IMG/VR virus record: IMGVR_UViG_3300032278_004242
Location: 1 to 49,376 of that record
Origin: a virus
Reading direction: 5' to 3' (one strand)
Length of the DNA: 49,376 bases
Shown here: piece after piece, positions 40,371-48,369 of the stretch
How positions within the stretch are numbered: position 1 is the first letter of the stretch
Layout of the letters: each line of letters opens with the position of its first letter
The notes under the pieces: model-generated
What the model saw: the letters and a program-made list of their open reading frames with translations, nothing else
The model's database searches: none
What the model was told of the DNA's origin: nothing
Program-made: the position numbers and the translations under genes

Positions 40371-41543
40371 ATGCCAGACGGAACCCAGTCAGACGAATTT
40401 ACGCCCGCCAGAACGGTTGCTGAGGCGCGCGAGCGCGGCGCAATCGTCCCCATAGCCCGCCGGGGCTCTGCCTATCTGCCGGCCTTTTCGGATGCAGGCC
40501 AGATGATGGAGTTTGCTGCCCTGATGAGCCGCGCGGGCGTCATGGTCGGCCCCGCCTGCCGCGGCAATATCGGCGCGTGCCTCGGCACCACGATGATTGC
40601 CGGTAGATTTGGCCTGGACCCTTTCATGCTATCGACCAAGGCCTACATCGTGGAAAACAAGGCTGGCGTCGAAACGCTGGCATGGGAAGCGCAGGCAATT
40701 TACGCGATGCTTCTCGGGTCGGGCGAGCTCGAAGCCCCGCTGGACTTCACTTTTGAAGGCACCGGACCGAGCCGCCAGGTGACGGTCACGGGACGGTTGA
40801 AAGGCGCCCGACGCGACCAGACCATCACGTCGAACCAGATTGGGCAGATCAAGACCAAGAACTCGCCGCTCTGGCAGAGCGAACCCGACCAGCAGCTGTC
40901 TTACTATGGCTCGCGGCTCTGGGCGCGCAGACATGCGCCGCACATCCTCATGGGCATCTACAGCCAGGACGAGGTCGACACCATCGTCAATGTCACGCCC
41001 TCGCCCGATGAAGACGCCGCCACGCGCCTGACCCGCTCGCTGAAGGGCGAGCCAAAAGCTGAGGCTGGGGACAATGACCCGACCATGGCCGAAGACGCAG
41101 AGATCATCGAGCCAGAGCCCGAGACGAAAGATCGGGAGCCGGAATCGCAGCCCAGCGAAACGGAGACGCCCGCATCGGACGAGACCGGCTACGACGCCAT
41201 GTTCAGGACTTCGCCCTCAAATGAGGGAGAAAAAATTAACACGGGCGCGCCGCAGGGCGACCTGCTCGGCGAGAGCGATCCGCCCGCGCCGCCACCGCCG
41301 ACACCAGCGCCACCGCCCCAGCCGCCAAAGGCCCCGCCGGCGAAGCTCGCAGGCGCGAATGCCAAGGCCGCTATCGCATGGGCCGAGAGCTTTGCAGCCT
41401 GGTATGTCGGCCTTTCGACGATCGACCGCGACCGGGCGTCCAGCGATTACGACGCGCCCTTCCGAGAAGCCTGCGAGATATCGACCAAGGCCGAGGCGAT
41501 CCTGATGGAAGCCATCAACGCACCGGAAGTGGAGGAAGGCTGA
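40371..41543 (+). CDS. recT: RecT-family single-strand annealing protein
   Basis: The product is 390 residues. The RecT core lies at about 45-215: LMSRAGVMVGPACRGN, TMIAGRFGLDPFMLSTKAY, GLEAQAIY-like AWEAQAIYAML, then QIKTKNSPLWQSEPDQQLSY and SRLWARRHAPHILMGIYS. The C-terminal part is an acidic then proline-rich linker (PPAPPPPTPAPPPQPP) before a small helical domain, an unusual extension. It anneals single strands produced by the RecE-like nuclease. The stop overlaps the exonuclease start as TGATG. Confidence 0.9.
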   Translation: MPDGTQSDEFTPARTVAEARERGAIVPIARRGSAYLPAFSDAGQMMEFAALMSRAGVMVGPACRGNIGACLGTTMIAGRFGLDPFMLSTKAYIVENKAGVETLAWEAQAIYAMLLGSGELEAPLDFTFEGTGPSRQVTVTGRLKGARRDQTITSNQIGQIKTKNSPLWQSEPDQQLSYYGSRLWARRHAPHILMGIYSQDEVDTIVNVTPSPDEDAATRLTRSLKGEPKAEAGDNDPTMAEDAEIIEPEPETKDREPESQPSETETPASDETGYDAMFRTSPSNEGEKINTGAPQGDLLGESDPPAPPPPTPAPPPQPPKAPPAKLAGANAKAAIAWAESFAAWYVGLSTIDRDRASSDYDAPFREACEISTKAEAILMEAINAPEVEEG

Positions 41544-42220
41544 TGCGCTGCATTGTCATAGACACCGAAACCACCGGCATCGAAGAGGATGCGAAAGTCG
41601 TCGAGATCGGCGGAATCGCCTTCGTCTGGGACGGCGAGGACATGATCCTTGGGCCGGACAAGTACCTGCAGCGCCTGCACACTTTCGTCGATCCGGACAT
41701 GCCTATCCCCGCTCAGGCCAAGGCGATCCACCACATCACCGACGAGGATGTTACTGGCGCCCAGAAGATCGAGGAAGCGGTGAAACCGTTTCACGGCTTC
41801 GACCTTTACATCGCGCACCACGCCGCCTTCGACCGGCGCATGTTGCCGATGCTTGGCGGCCAATGGGTGTGCACCATGAAGGCCGCCTATGAGCAGTGGC
41901 ATGACGCGCCGTCCTACGCCAATCAGGTGCTTCGCTACTGGCTGGGGACGCCATCGCCGCCAGCGAGCGCAGGCCACGCCCACCGCGCGCTTTACGACGC
42001 CTACACCACGCTCGGCATTCTCGACCGGCTGACAGCAGCCGGATGGACCGCCGAACAGCTGATCGAGGTTTCCTCCCGGCCCCGCCGCCTGCGCACCATC
42101 GATTTCGGCAAGCACAGGGGCGAGCGCTTCGACCGCCTGCCCCGATCCTATCTCGACTGGATGCGCCGCACCGGCGGCTGGGACGAGGACGTCACCTACA
42201 CACTGGAGCAACTGACATGA
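41543..42220 (+). CDS. DEDDh exonuclease, DnaQ/ExoX-like
   Basis: The 225-residue 3'-5' exonuclease has DTETTG (Asp7, Glu9), AHHAAFDR (Asp97) and AHRALYDA (His147, Asp152), the complete DEDDh set. After residue 165 the C-terminal segment TIDFGKHRGERFDRLP and YLDWMRRTGG resembles the small DUF3820-type domain in ExoX-like proteins. It probably trims 3' ends during recombination or replication. It starts at ATG 41543 and is coupled to recT. Confidence 0.9.
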   Translation: MRCIVIDTETTGIEEDAKVVEIGGIAFVWDGEDMILGPDKYLQRLHTFVDPDMPIPAQAKAIHHITDEDVTGAQKIEEAVKPFHGFDLYIAHHAAFDRRMLPMLGGQWVCTMKAAYEQWHDAPSYANQVLRYWLGTPSPPASAGHAHRALYDAYTTLGILDRLTAAGWTAEQLIEVSSRPRRLRTIDFGKHRGERFDRLPRSYLDWMRRTGGWDEDVTYTLEQLT

Positions 42221-42849
42221 CACCGGTCCGCATGAACGCCCGCCAGCAGGCGGCAATCGATCACGCCGCCGAAGCCCTCCTCTCGATGACCTGGGATGTG
42301 GTGAAAGCCGAAGACTATTCCGATGTCGAGCCGACCGAGGATGGTCAGACATTTGCTCGGGCAGCCCATGCCTACTCGATCGCGCTTGGCAACCTGCTCG
42401 GTGCCAAAGTCGATATACCGGGAGCCGAAGGCCACATGTTCCCCTCGGTCGCCGCATCGGCGACGGCGAGATTTGCAGGATCGGTCGCCGATACATTGCA
42501 GGCCATGACGGGCTTGAGCGCCGACCAGCGCGCCGTCCTGGTTTCAACCTACAGGGCGGCCATCCTCTCGGCGATCGGCATGGCACCCCTGAAACGTCAG
42601 GAGCGGCCAGTGACACACACCCGCGAGAGCATGGCGCAGCATGTCCTCGACGGCGCAGCAGGCCAGCCGGTCGACGCGATCATCACCGGCACAACGGAAG
42701 CCCTCGCCATCCTGATCGGCGGCGGAACGGAAAAGCTCGGTCGTGATCTCGACGGGGCGCTGGAGACCGCCGAGGCCTGCTTTGACCTGATCCGGACGCA
42801 TATCGCCAGCAATTTTCCAAAGGGCTATGCCGAAAGGAAAGCGTCTTGA
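42217..42849 (+). CDS. Hypothetical helical protein
   Basis: The 210-residue protein begins MTPVRMNARQQAAIDHAAEA at ATG 42217, overlapping the previous stop as ATGA. It is mostly helical with Ala/Thr-rich middle (FAGSVADTLQAMTGLS). I recognise no family. The longer frame from 42043 is Arg/Pro-rich shadow of the exonuclease. Confidence 0.6.
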   Translation: MTPVRMNARQQAAIDHAAEALLSMTWDVVKAEDYSDVEPTEDGQTFARAAHAYSIALGNLLGAKVDIPGAEGHMFPSVAASATARFAGSVADTLQAMTGLSADQRAVLVSTYRAAILSAIGMAPLKRQERPVTHTRESMAQHVLDGAAGQPVDAIITGTTEALAILIGGGTEKLGRDLDGALETAEACFDLIRTHIASNFPKGYAERKAS

Positions 42850-43379
42850 CCGGTCGGATCGAATGCTGCCTCTGCGGGAAACATGTCAGCGAGCAGGGCT
42901 ACGAACAGCACTGCCAGCAGAAGCATGGCGGCCGGAAACTGCCAGCCTGTCCATATTGCGGCGACGACGCTGAACTCGTCGGCGGCGATGTGATCTATCC
43001 GCATCGCCGGGACCTGAAGCACAAGCGCTTTTATCTCTGCAACCCATGCGGGGCCTATGTCGGCTGTCACCCGAACACGATCAGGCCGCTCGGCCGTCTT
43101 GCCGACCATCGGCTGAGAAAGCTGAAACAGGCCTGTCATGCCGCGTTCGATCCGCTCTGGCGGCCGGCGAAGGCATGGGGCGATCATGGCGCGCGCCGCA
43201 AGGCCTATCGCTGGCTCGCTGAGACCATGCGGATTCCGGAGAGCGAGTGTCACTTCGGCATGTTCGACATCGACCGGGCGATCCAGGCGCTCGAAATCCT
43301 CGACCACAAGCGCGGCGAACTGATCGCCCTCTTCAAGCAGGACCGGGCTGAATACCTAGAAAGAAAGGGTGCGGCATGA
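42846..43379 (+). CDS. DUF3268 zinc-finger protein
   Basis: The 177-residue protein begins with TTG, overlapping the previous stop. The start CCLCGKHVSEQGYEQHCQQ is a C2H2-like finger, and the rest fits DUF3268: ACPYCGDDAELVGGDVIYPH, LCNPCGAYVGCH, LGRLADHRLRKLK, AFDPLWRPA and CHFGMFDIDRAIQAL. Cysteine pairs likely bind zinc. The function is unknown; presence with recombination genes suggests DNA binding. Confidence 0.85.
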   Translation: MTGRIECCLCGKHVSEQGYEQHCQQKHGGRKLPACPYCGDDAELVGGDVIYPHRRDLKHKRFYLCNPCGAYVGCHPNTIRPLGRLADHRLRKLKQACHAAFDPLWRPAKAWGDHGARRKAYRWLAETMRIPESECHFGMFDIDRAIQALEILDHKRGELIALFKQDRAEYLERKGAA

Positions 43380-43579
43380 CCGGCAAGGACCGCGCCCTTC
43401 TGCGCCTGTCAGACGCGCTCGTCACCTGTACGCAATCCGGCAGGCACGATCAGGAGGAGATCGATCACCTCGAAGAGATCGTCCGCCTCATCCGCGAGGA
43501 TGTGCCAGCTCGCTATTTCGAGCCCCTGGATCACTTCACGCCCTCACCAATGCTCACACCTCATGAACAGGAGAAATAG
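43376..43579 (+). CDS. Small acidic hypothetical protein
   Basis: The product is 67 residues, with a helix HDQEEIDHLEEIVRLIRED. It overlaps the DUF3268 gene by 4 bases and its stop directly precedes the next start. No family is recognised. Confidence 0.6.
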   Translation: MTGKDRALLRLSDALVTCTQSGRHDQEEIDHLEEIVRLIREDVPARYFEPLDHFTPSPMLTPHEQEK

Positions 43580-44119
43580 ATGGGACTTGATGTCTATGTT
43601 GTGAAATCGTGGGCCAGCCCAGTAGGGGCATTCAACGGGGGAGAGGACGAGGCAGGAAATGCGGTTTATCCTGATGGCGGCAACGAAAGGAACCATGCAG
43701 ACTTTGCCGCACGCGGCGAAGGTCTTCCAAGACGACCAGTCATCGTCGCAGATGAGGGTCACAGCTTCGGAGCCGGGGCATACTCGTACTACAATCGCTG
43801 GCGAAACGCTCTTGCGGAGATCGCGGGATACCCTGAGCAGTCCGAAGAATTTGACGGCTTCGGGTCACCACGCACAGGAGCCGACGTAGGTGCTTGGCAT
43901 GCAGATGGCGGTCCCTTTTGGGAGCTGATCAAATTCTCCGACTGTGAAGGCGTGCTTGGCCCGGTCGTCTGCAAAAAACTGCTTCAAGACTTCCGCGATT
44001 ACGCTGGAAAGGCGACTGAACAGGTCATGCCTAATGGCGATTTCGTTCGCCTCTACAACGACTTTCACAGAGCCATAGAGGAGGCCGCCGAAAGCAACGG
44101 TGCGGTGATTTTCTCATGA
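43580..44119 (+). CDS. Hypothetical protein with FSDCEG motif
   Basis: The 179-residue protein begins MGLDVYVVKSWASP. It contains GAYSYYNRWRNALAEIAG and the segment WELIKFSDCEGVLGPVVCKKL, a combination I have seen in uncharacterised bacterial and phage proteins but cannot name. The end has a Phe-rich helix. Its DNA is slightly less GC-rich than its neighbours. It begins directly after the previous stop. Confidence 0.6.
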   Translation: MGLDVYVVKSWASPVGAFNGGEDEAGNAVYPDGGNERNHADFAARGEGLPRRPVIVADEGHSFGAGAYSYYNRWRNALAEIAGYPEQSEEFDGFGSPRTGADVGAWHADGGPFWELIKFSDCEGVLGPVVCKKLLQDFRDYAGKATEQVMPNGDFVRLYNDFHRAIEEAAESNGAVIFS

Positions 44120-44712
44120 CCCCACAAGCCTTCCCCCTCACATGGCCCAGTTTCCGGAAGCGGACCCACTGGAGCGACCGCCAGCGCGGCGAGTTCACGC
44201 ATGACAAGAAACGGATCAGGATTCCGGAAGCGGCCGAACGGCTGGAGCTGGAGGTCGAACGTCTCGGCGGCGTCAACCTCGTGATCTCAACCGACATCAA
44301 GCCGACGATCACCGGACGGCCCGCCGCCAATCAGGGTGAGCCCGCAGATCCCGGCGTGGCCATTTATTTCACACTCGACGGCGACCCGATCACGCTCGCC
44401 TGCGACACCTATGAGAGCGTCGCTCAGAACCTTGCGGGCCTCGCCCAGCATATCGAGGCGACCCGCCGGATCGAGCGCTATGGCGTCCAGAGCGCCAAGG
44501 AGACGCTGCAAGCTTTCGCTGCGCTACCGCCTCCGTCCGGTTCGCGACATTGGCGCGACGTGCTGGGCCTGCCTCAAACGGCATCAGCTGCGGACGTGAA
44601 GAACCGCCGCCGCGAGCTGGCCGCAAAGCATCACCCGGACAAGGGCGGCTCTCCTGAGCTGCTCGCCGAAATTAACGCCGCCGCTGACCAGGCGCTGAAG
44701 GAGCTGACATGA
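44116..44712 (+). CDS. Phage J-domain (DnaJ-like) protein
   Basis: The product is 198 residues. The last 60 residues are a J domain: RHWRDVLGLPQTASAADVKN, then LAAKHHPDKGGSPELLAEIN, with the HPD motif at 173-175. The N-terminal 130 residues (FRKRTHWSDRQRGEF, GVAIYFTLDGDPITLACDTY) form an unknown domain found in other such phage proteins. J domains recruit DnaK, so it may direct host chaperone to a phage complex. Overlaps on both sides are 4 bases. Confidence 0.82.
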   Translation: MTPQAFPLTWPSFRKRTHWSDRQRGEFTHDKKRIRIPEAAERLELEVERLGGVNLVISTDIKPTITGRPAANQGEPADPGVAIYFTLDGDPITLACDTYESVAQNLAGLAQHIEATRRIERYGVQSAKETLQAFAALPPPSGSRHWRDVLGLPQTASAADVKNRRRELAAKHHPDKGGSPELLAEINAAADQALKELT

Positions 44713-44891
44713 TCATCGCTTACATCGCCGCCGCTCTGATCGGACTTCTCGGCTTCATGTTCTGTTTGGGCGCTCTCGTGGGCCTCAATTCGGTCACGAC
44801 GAAATGGCCTGAAGTCACCGCGAATGGCTTCGCGTGTCTCTTTGGGGCCGGTCTGCTGACTTTGGCGCTTCACGTTGCGGGGCTGCTATGA
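44709..44891 (+). CDS. Small two-helix membrane protein
   Basis: The 60-residue protein is nearly all hydrophobic, with helices IIAYIAAALIGLLGFMFCLG and FACLFGAGLLTLALHVAGLL joined by a short polar turn. This size and topology resemble a holin, but it sits far from the endolysin in the early operon. It could alter the membrane during induction or exclude other phages. Overlaps support it as real. Confidence 0.65.
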   Translation: MIIAYIAAALIGLLGFMFCLGALVGLNSVTTKWPEVTANGFACLFGAGLLTLALHVAGLL

Positions 44892-45472
44892 CGATCCGCC
44901 CCATCATCTTCAGCCAGGACATGGTGCGCGCCCTCCTCGACGGCAGGAAGACCCAGACGCGCCGGCTGGCCACGTCGCCGCTGCGGAAATGCGAGCCGGG
45001 AGACCTGCTCTATGTGCGCGAAGCGTTCACATTCACTCAGCACAACCTCGCGGTATATCGCGCCGATGCGAGAGACCAGAGAGGCAATCGGTGGTCTTCC
45101 ATCCAGCCCGGTGATCCTCAGCGCGAGGTGAAGTGGCGACCCTCCATCCACATGCCCCGCTGGGCCTCACGCCTGACGTTGCGGGTGACGGATGTACGGT
45201 TTCAGCCGGTTAAAGCCCTCACGACCGAAGAGGCTTATGCCGAAGGTGCGATCGATGATGAATGGATCCAATGGAGAGAAGATGTGCTCTGCATCGCACC
45301 TGCTGGCTCTTACATCCAGAACGAGCGCGACAGGTTCGGGTGGCTATGGGATTCGCTTCATCCCGTCGATGGGAAGCGCTGGGACGACAATCCCGACATC
45401 GTCGCCCTCACCTTCGAAGTGATCCGCGGAAACGTCGACCAACTCGCTCCCACCGGAGGGATGAAGGCATGA
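44888..45472 (+). CDS. ASCH-like phage protein (morphogenetic-protein family)
   Basis: The 194-residue protein begins MTIRPIIFSQDMVRALLDGR then KTQTRRLATSPL at ATG 44888, overlapping the previous stop. This start is characteristic of a widespread phage family with an ASCH/PUA-like fold. LYVREAFTF and MPRWASRLTLRVTDVRFQPV are other typical parts. The fold suggests RNA or modified base binding; the real role is unknown. It is sometimes annotated as morphogenetic protein without evidence. Confidence 0.78.
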   Translation: MTIRPIIFSQDMVRALLDGRKTQTRRLATSPLRKCEPGDLLYVREAFTFTQHNLAVYRADARDQRGNRWSSIQPGDPQREVKWRPSIHMPRWASRLTLRVTDVRFQPVKALTTEEAYAEGAIDDEWIQWREDVLCIAPAGSYIQNERDRFGWLWDSLHPVDGKRWDDNPDIVALTFEVIRGNVDQLAPTGGMKA

Positions 45473-45654
45473 GCGACAACGAAGATGAAGTCCGCCGCCT
45501 GGCCTATGAGATCGCACAGGACCGCCTGCGAGCGCGTCCCGGCCCGCTCGGCGGCACGCATGCTCCGCTACCGCATCGCTTCGATGTGGACTTGGCAATG
45601 GACGAGGCCCGCAAGCGCATCACCTCCCAACTGAAGGACAAAAAAGATGAGTGA
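45469..45654 (+). CDS. Small hypothetical protein
   Basis: The product is 61 residues, MSDNEDEVRRLAYEIAQDRL and an Arg/Lys-rich C-terminus. It starts with ATG 45469 overlapping the previous stop as ATGA, and its stop overlaps the next start. No family is recognised. Confidence 0.55.
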   Translation: MSDNEDEVRRLAYEIAQDRLRARPGPLGGTHAPLPHRFDVDLAMDEARKRITSQLKDKKDE

Positions 45655-46021
45655 GACCAAGGAATTTAGAACCGTGGTTGTGGCAAGCGCATCAAGCGGG
45701 ATCACGCTCGCGAAACCTATGAGCATATCGGACATCCACGAGCTTTCAGAATGGGTGCTTGGCCACCCCGTCTGGACCCATGAGTTGGGGCAGGGTCACA
45801 TTTGGAAGCGGATGAAAGACCTTCTCATCGCTCAGTACCCCGCCCTGCCGAATGACGAGATTACGGACTACGAGTCGGCTGCGAACGCCGTACTGGCCGA
45901 ATACGGCGAAATGATCTCGATCCGGCGCGGCTCGGACGAACGCAGCGAAAGCCCGCTTGATAGCCTCGCACGGGTCGCGAAAGGCAAGCCGGTTATTGTC
46001 CTCAAAGGAGACTCCCAATGA
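45647..46021 (+). CDS. Hypothetical protein in early operon
   Basis: The 124-residue product begins MSETKEFRTVVVASAS and includes SISDIHELSEWVLGHPVWTH, a pattern common to a phage family without a function, perhaps DUF7736-like. It overlaps both neighbours. GC content is a bit lower than the structural genes. Confidence 0.6.
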   Translation: MSETKEFRTVVVASASSGITLAKPMSISDIHELSEWVLGHPVWTHELGQGHIWKRMKDLLIAQYPALPNDEITDYESAANAVLAEYGEMISIRRGSDERSESPLDSLARVAKGKPVIVLKGDSQ

Positions 46022-46548
46022 CAGATAAGCTGGAAGAGCTGAGTGTTGCGCTCTGCGAAATCGACCACCTTTGCTATTGCAGCGAGCCTGTTCGACTACA
46101 GCCGGACGACGCCAAGAAATTCGCGGCACAGCTTCTCCGCTCCGCCTCTCCCATCCCCGCTGGGTGGCGGGAGGATATGGAGAATGCGCCGAGAAATCGC
46201 ACGCCCGTTCTTCTGCGACACAAACAATACGACAGACCGTGGGCCGGGATATGGACCGGTGATGCTGTCGCTGGAATGCCTTGGGTCAGCACATGCTATG
46301 AGCACGCCTATCCCGAAGAAGCGTTCGACGCATGGATGCCGATACCACCCGGTCAATCCACCCCAGATGGACGGGTCTCTGAGCTGGAAGCGGCGCTTAA
46401 GTGCGCGACCCAACACATAGAGCATATGGCCGAATGGATCGCCAGCCAGCGACAAGGCTACTCGTTTGAAAGCCTTGGAGAAGACCGGCAGAGAATATGG
46501 GGGCCGCTTGAAAACAATCCCGCAGCCCTCAAGGGAGCAGGATCATGA
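46018..46548 (+). CDS. Hypothetical protein with DUF551-like pattern
   Basis: The product is 176 residues. The centre reads PAGWREDMENAPRNRTPVLL and then EEAFDAWMPIP, resembling the W-ed-P-g-vl...WmPlP pattern of DUF551 phage proteins. The C-terminal helix ELEAALKCATQHIEHMAEW follows. It overlaps neighbours by 4 bases at both ends. Confidence 0.6.
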   Translation: MTDKLEELSVALCEIDHLCYCSEPVRLQPDDAKKFAAQLLRSASPIPAGWREDMENAPRNRTPVLLRHKQYDRPWAGIWTGDAVAGMPWVSTCYEHAYPEEAFDAWMPIPPGQSTPDGRVSELEAALKCATQHIEHMAEWIASQRQGYSFESLGEDRQRIWGPLENNPAALKGAGS

Positions 46549-46772
46549 CGTTACTCGAAATGCTGTTCGAAGCCGCGACACTTGGCGAGCCCGTAGACGG
46601 TGAGCCAACGCCCTTCTTTATCGAGACGACAGATGTGCCCGCCGTGGTCGCGCGCTGGCTGGAGAGTGAGGTCGCCGACAAGGGCAAGTATAACGCTGAG
46701 GAACGGGCTGTCATCAGATACCTCAGCCGCGAGGCTGCCCTCGCCTCCCAACCCAAGGCCCCGGACAAATGA
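46545..46772 (+). CDS. Small hypothetical protein
   Basis: The 75-residue product begins MTLLEMLFEAATLGEPVDGE; it is acidic and helical. It is coupled on both sides by 4-base overlaps. No family is recognised. Confidence 0.55.
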   Translation: MTLLEMLFEAATLGEPVDGEPTPFFIETTDVPAVVARWLESEVADKGKYNAEERAVIRYLSREAALASQPKAPDK

Positions 46773-47002
46773 CCGCCCGCCAGCCCTCCCGCCCCCAGAT
46801 TGTCTGCGCGGCGATCAAGGAGATCGTCGGCGCCGGCATGCGGCCGCGCATCATCTGCCTCGCAGACGGATCGATCGAGGTCGAGGCCTTGCCTATGGAC
46901 AGCGGGCTGGTTCCGAGCCTTGATAGCGGCGCCCGGAAGGCGGGCAATCTGATCGAGGGAGCGTTTGGTGGGAAACAGGCGTCCGGACATGGAGCCGATT
47001 GA
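46769..47002 (+). CDS. Small hypothetical protein before integrase
   Basis: The product is 77 residues, with IVCAAIKEIVGAGMRPRIIC at the start and a Gly-rich end that overlaps the integrase start. This is the place for an excisionase, but I see no winged-helix or MerR-like pattern to support that. It overlaps the preceding gene as ATGA. Confidence 0.55.
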   Translation: MTARQPSRPQIVCAAIKEIVGAGMRPRIICLADGSIEVEALPMDSGLVPSLDSGARKAGNLIEGAFGGKQASGHGAD

Positions 47003-48140
47003 ATATACCCGGGTGGTGAACGGCGTTCGCTACTGGGAGCCGTCGAAGAAGCTGCGGGCGCTCGGCTTCAAGCCGAAACACTGGCCCGACGACGCGGAGG
47101 GACGCGAGAAAGCCCGCCTGGAGACAGCTAAGGCCAAGAAGGCCAAGGAGACGCGTCAGGCCGCGCCAGCCTACCGAGAAGGCTCTCTCGCGCATTTCTG
47201 GCACCATTTCCGCGCCCGTCTCTGGGATCGCGTCGAACACCGCGAGATCGCGACACGCACGGCCGAGGAGTATGACATTGCCTGGTTGCGGATCGGCCCA
47301 GCCCTCGGCGACACGATCATCACCGACATCACGCCAGACCACATCACCGACTTTTACCGCGATCTCGGCCGCGATCACTCACCGCGCACCCGTCACCGGG
47401 CCATCGCCAAGTTGCGGGCCATCCTTCAGGATGCGGTTGCCCGCCGGGTGATCCCCGTCGATCCGACGCAGCACATCCGCAACAGGAAACCGAAAGCCCG
47501 CCAAGCCTTTTTTGCGCCGGAGGAGATCGCGCTGATGGTTCAAGCCGCCGCCGACCTGTCGATGACCTCGATGTCGCTCTGCATTCGTCTCATGTACGAA
47601 ACGGCCCGCGCCCCGGTCGATGCGCGCAACCTGAACGAAGGCGCGCTCTGCGTGTCGCCTGAAGGGCCATATATCGACCGCGCGCGAGAGAAGACCGGCG
47701 TCGATGGCTTCCAGGCGATCAGCCAGGAGCTCTATGACGACATTCTCGCCTATATCGCCTCGCTGGGCGTCAGCCTTCATCCGGACGCGCCGATCTTCCG
47801 CCGGCATGCTCCGCCGATCCGCAAACGCCGGAAAGTCGCACCATGGAAGGACTCAGACGAGTTCGCGCGAGACTTCGCCATCGTCCGCGAGGCCGCGCTC
47901 GGCGAAGACGAGACCCGCCGCGCGATGGACATCCGGCGGACAGCCAACCTCGAAGCCGCGCTCGGAAACGCCAGCCCCGAAGATCGCGCCGCCCTGCTCG
48001 CCAACGGCCTCGACAAGGACAAGTCGCTCGATGCCGTTTACACCCCGCCGACGCTGATTGCGGCCCGCAGAGCCAACGCAGCGCGAGTAGCCGGAAGGCA
48101 GATGATAAGCTCGGCGCAGGCCAAAAACGGAACGGTTTGA
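46968..48140 (+). CDS. int: Tyrosine recombinase integrase
   Basis: The integrase of about 390 residues has an N-terminal arm, a SAM-like core-binding domain (ATRTAEEYDIAWLRIGPALG then HITDFYRDLG) and a catalytic domain. TARAPVDARNL holds the first Arg, REKTG the Lys, MDIRRTANLEAAL the second Arg, and LDAVYTP the Tyr. The two usual histidines are not visible: Met stands in the HxxR place, and the second site reads LANGLDKD. GTG 46968 follows GGGAG closely; ATG 46989 is an alternative. It is the last gene of the rightward operon and is adjacent to tRNA-Trp, its likely target. Confidence 0.9.
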   Translation: MGNRRPDMEPIEYTRVVNGVRYWEPSKKLRALGFKPKHWPDDAEGREKARLETAKAKKAKETRQAAPAYREGSLAHFWHHFRARLWDRVEHREIATRTAEEYDIAWLRIGPALGDTIITDITPDHITDFYRDLGRDHSPRTRHRAIAKLRAILQDAVARRVIPVDPTQHIRNRKPKARQAFFAPEEIALMVQAAADLSMTSMSLCIRLMYETARAPVDARNLNEGALCVSPEGPYIDRAREKTGVDGFQAISQELYDDILAYIASLGVSLHPDAPIFRRHAPPIRKRRKVAPWKDSDEFARDFAIVREAALGEDETRRAMDIRRTANLEAALGNASPEDRAALLANGLDKDKSLDAVYTPPTLIAARRANAARVAGRQMISSAQAKNGTV

Positions 48141-48179
48141 CGGAAAATTCCGTCAGACAGCGGGATACGCGACGGAAAA
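48138..48179. repeat. Palindrome and GACGGAAAA repeats between integrase and tRNA
   Basis: TGACGGAA-AA-TTCCGTCA (48138-48155) is an 8-base dyad, and GACGGAAAA occurs at 48139-48147 and again at 48171-48179. They lie 41-82 bases from the tRNA 3' end, where integrase or excisionase arm sites are expected. There is no T-run, so terminator function is less likely. Confidence 0.55.
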
Positions 48180-48219
48180 CACAAGGCCCTGATCTGGCCA
48201 AACCTGTAATAAGATCGCC

Positions 48220-48262
48220 TGGCACGGGCACTAGGACTTGAACCCAGGACCTGCGGTTTTGG
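48220..48262. other. Inferred attachment core (attR side) at the tRNA-Trp 3' half
   Basis: The integrase gene ends 80 bases from the 3' end of tRNA-Trp and points to it. Phages with tyrosine integrases commonly recombine within the 3' half of a tRNA, leaving an intact gene. The region from the anticodon to the CCA is the expected core. The matching second copy is not in this window. Confidence 0.55.
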
Positions 48263-48295
48263 AGACCGCCGCTCTACCAGCTGAGCTATACCCGC
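48220..48295 (-). tRNA. tRNA-Trp (CCA anticodon)
   Basis: The minus strand folds into a full cloverleaf. The acceptor begins GCGGGTA, the D-arm is GCTC...GAGC, and the anticodon stem GCGGT/ACCGC holds CTCCAAA with anticodon CCA at plus positions 48260-48262. The T-loop is TTCAAGT, with acceptor 3' strand TGCCCGT, discriminator G and an encoded CCA (48220-48222). Position 1-72 is a G-U pair. Downstream of tuf in the same direction is the usual alphaproteobacterial location. Confidence 0.97.
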
Positions 48296-48369
48296 TCAGG
48301 CGAAGCGGTGTAATGCCCGATCACGAGCCTGAGTGCAACAGGCTTCGGCGCGGGCGACTGCAAACCGTT

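Noticed and set aside
48138-48155. Integrase terminator
   Set aside because: The palindrome has only an AA centre and no T-run on either side, so a protein binding site is more likely.
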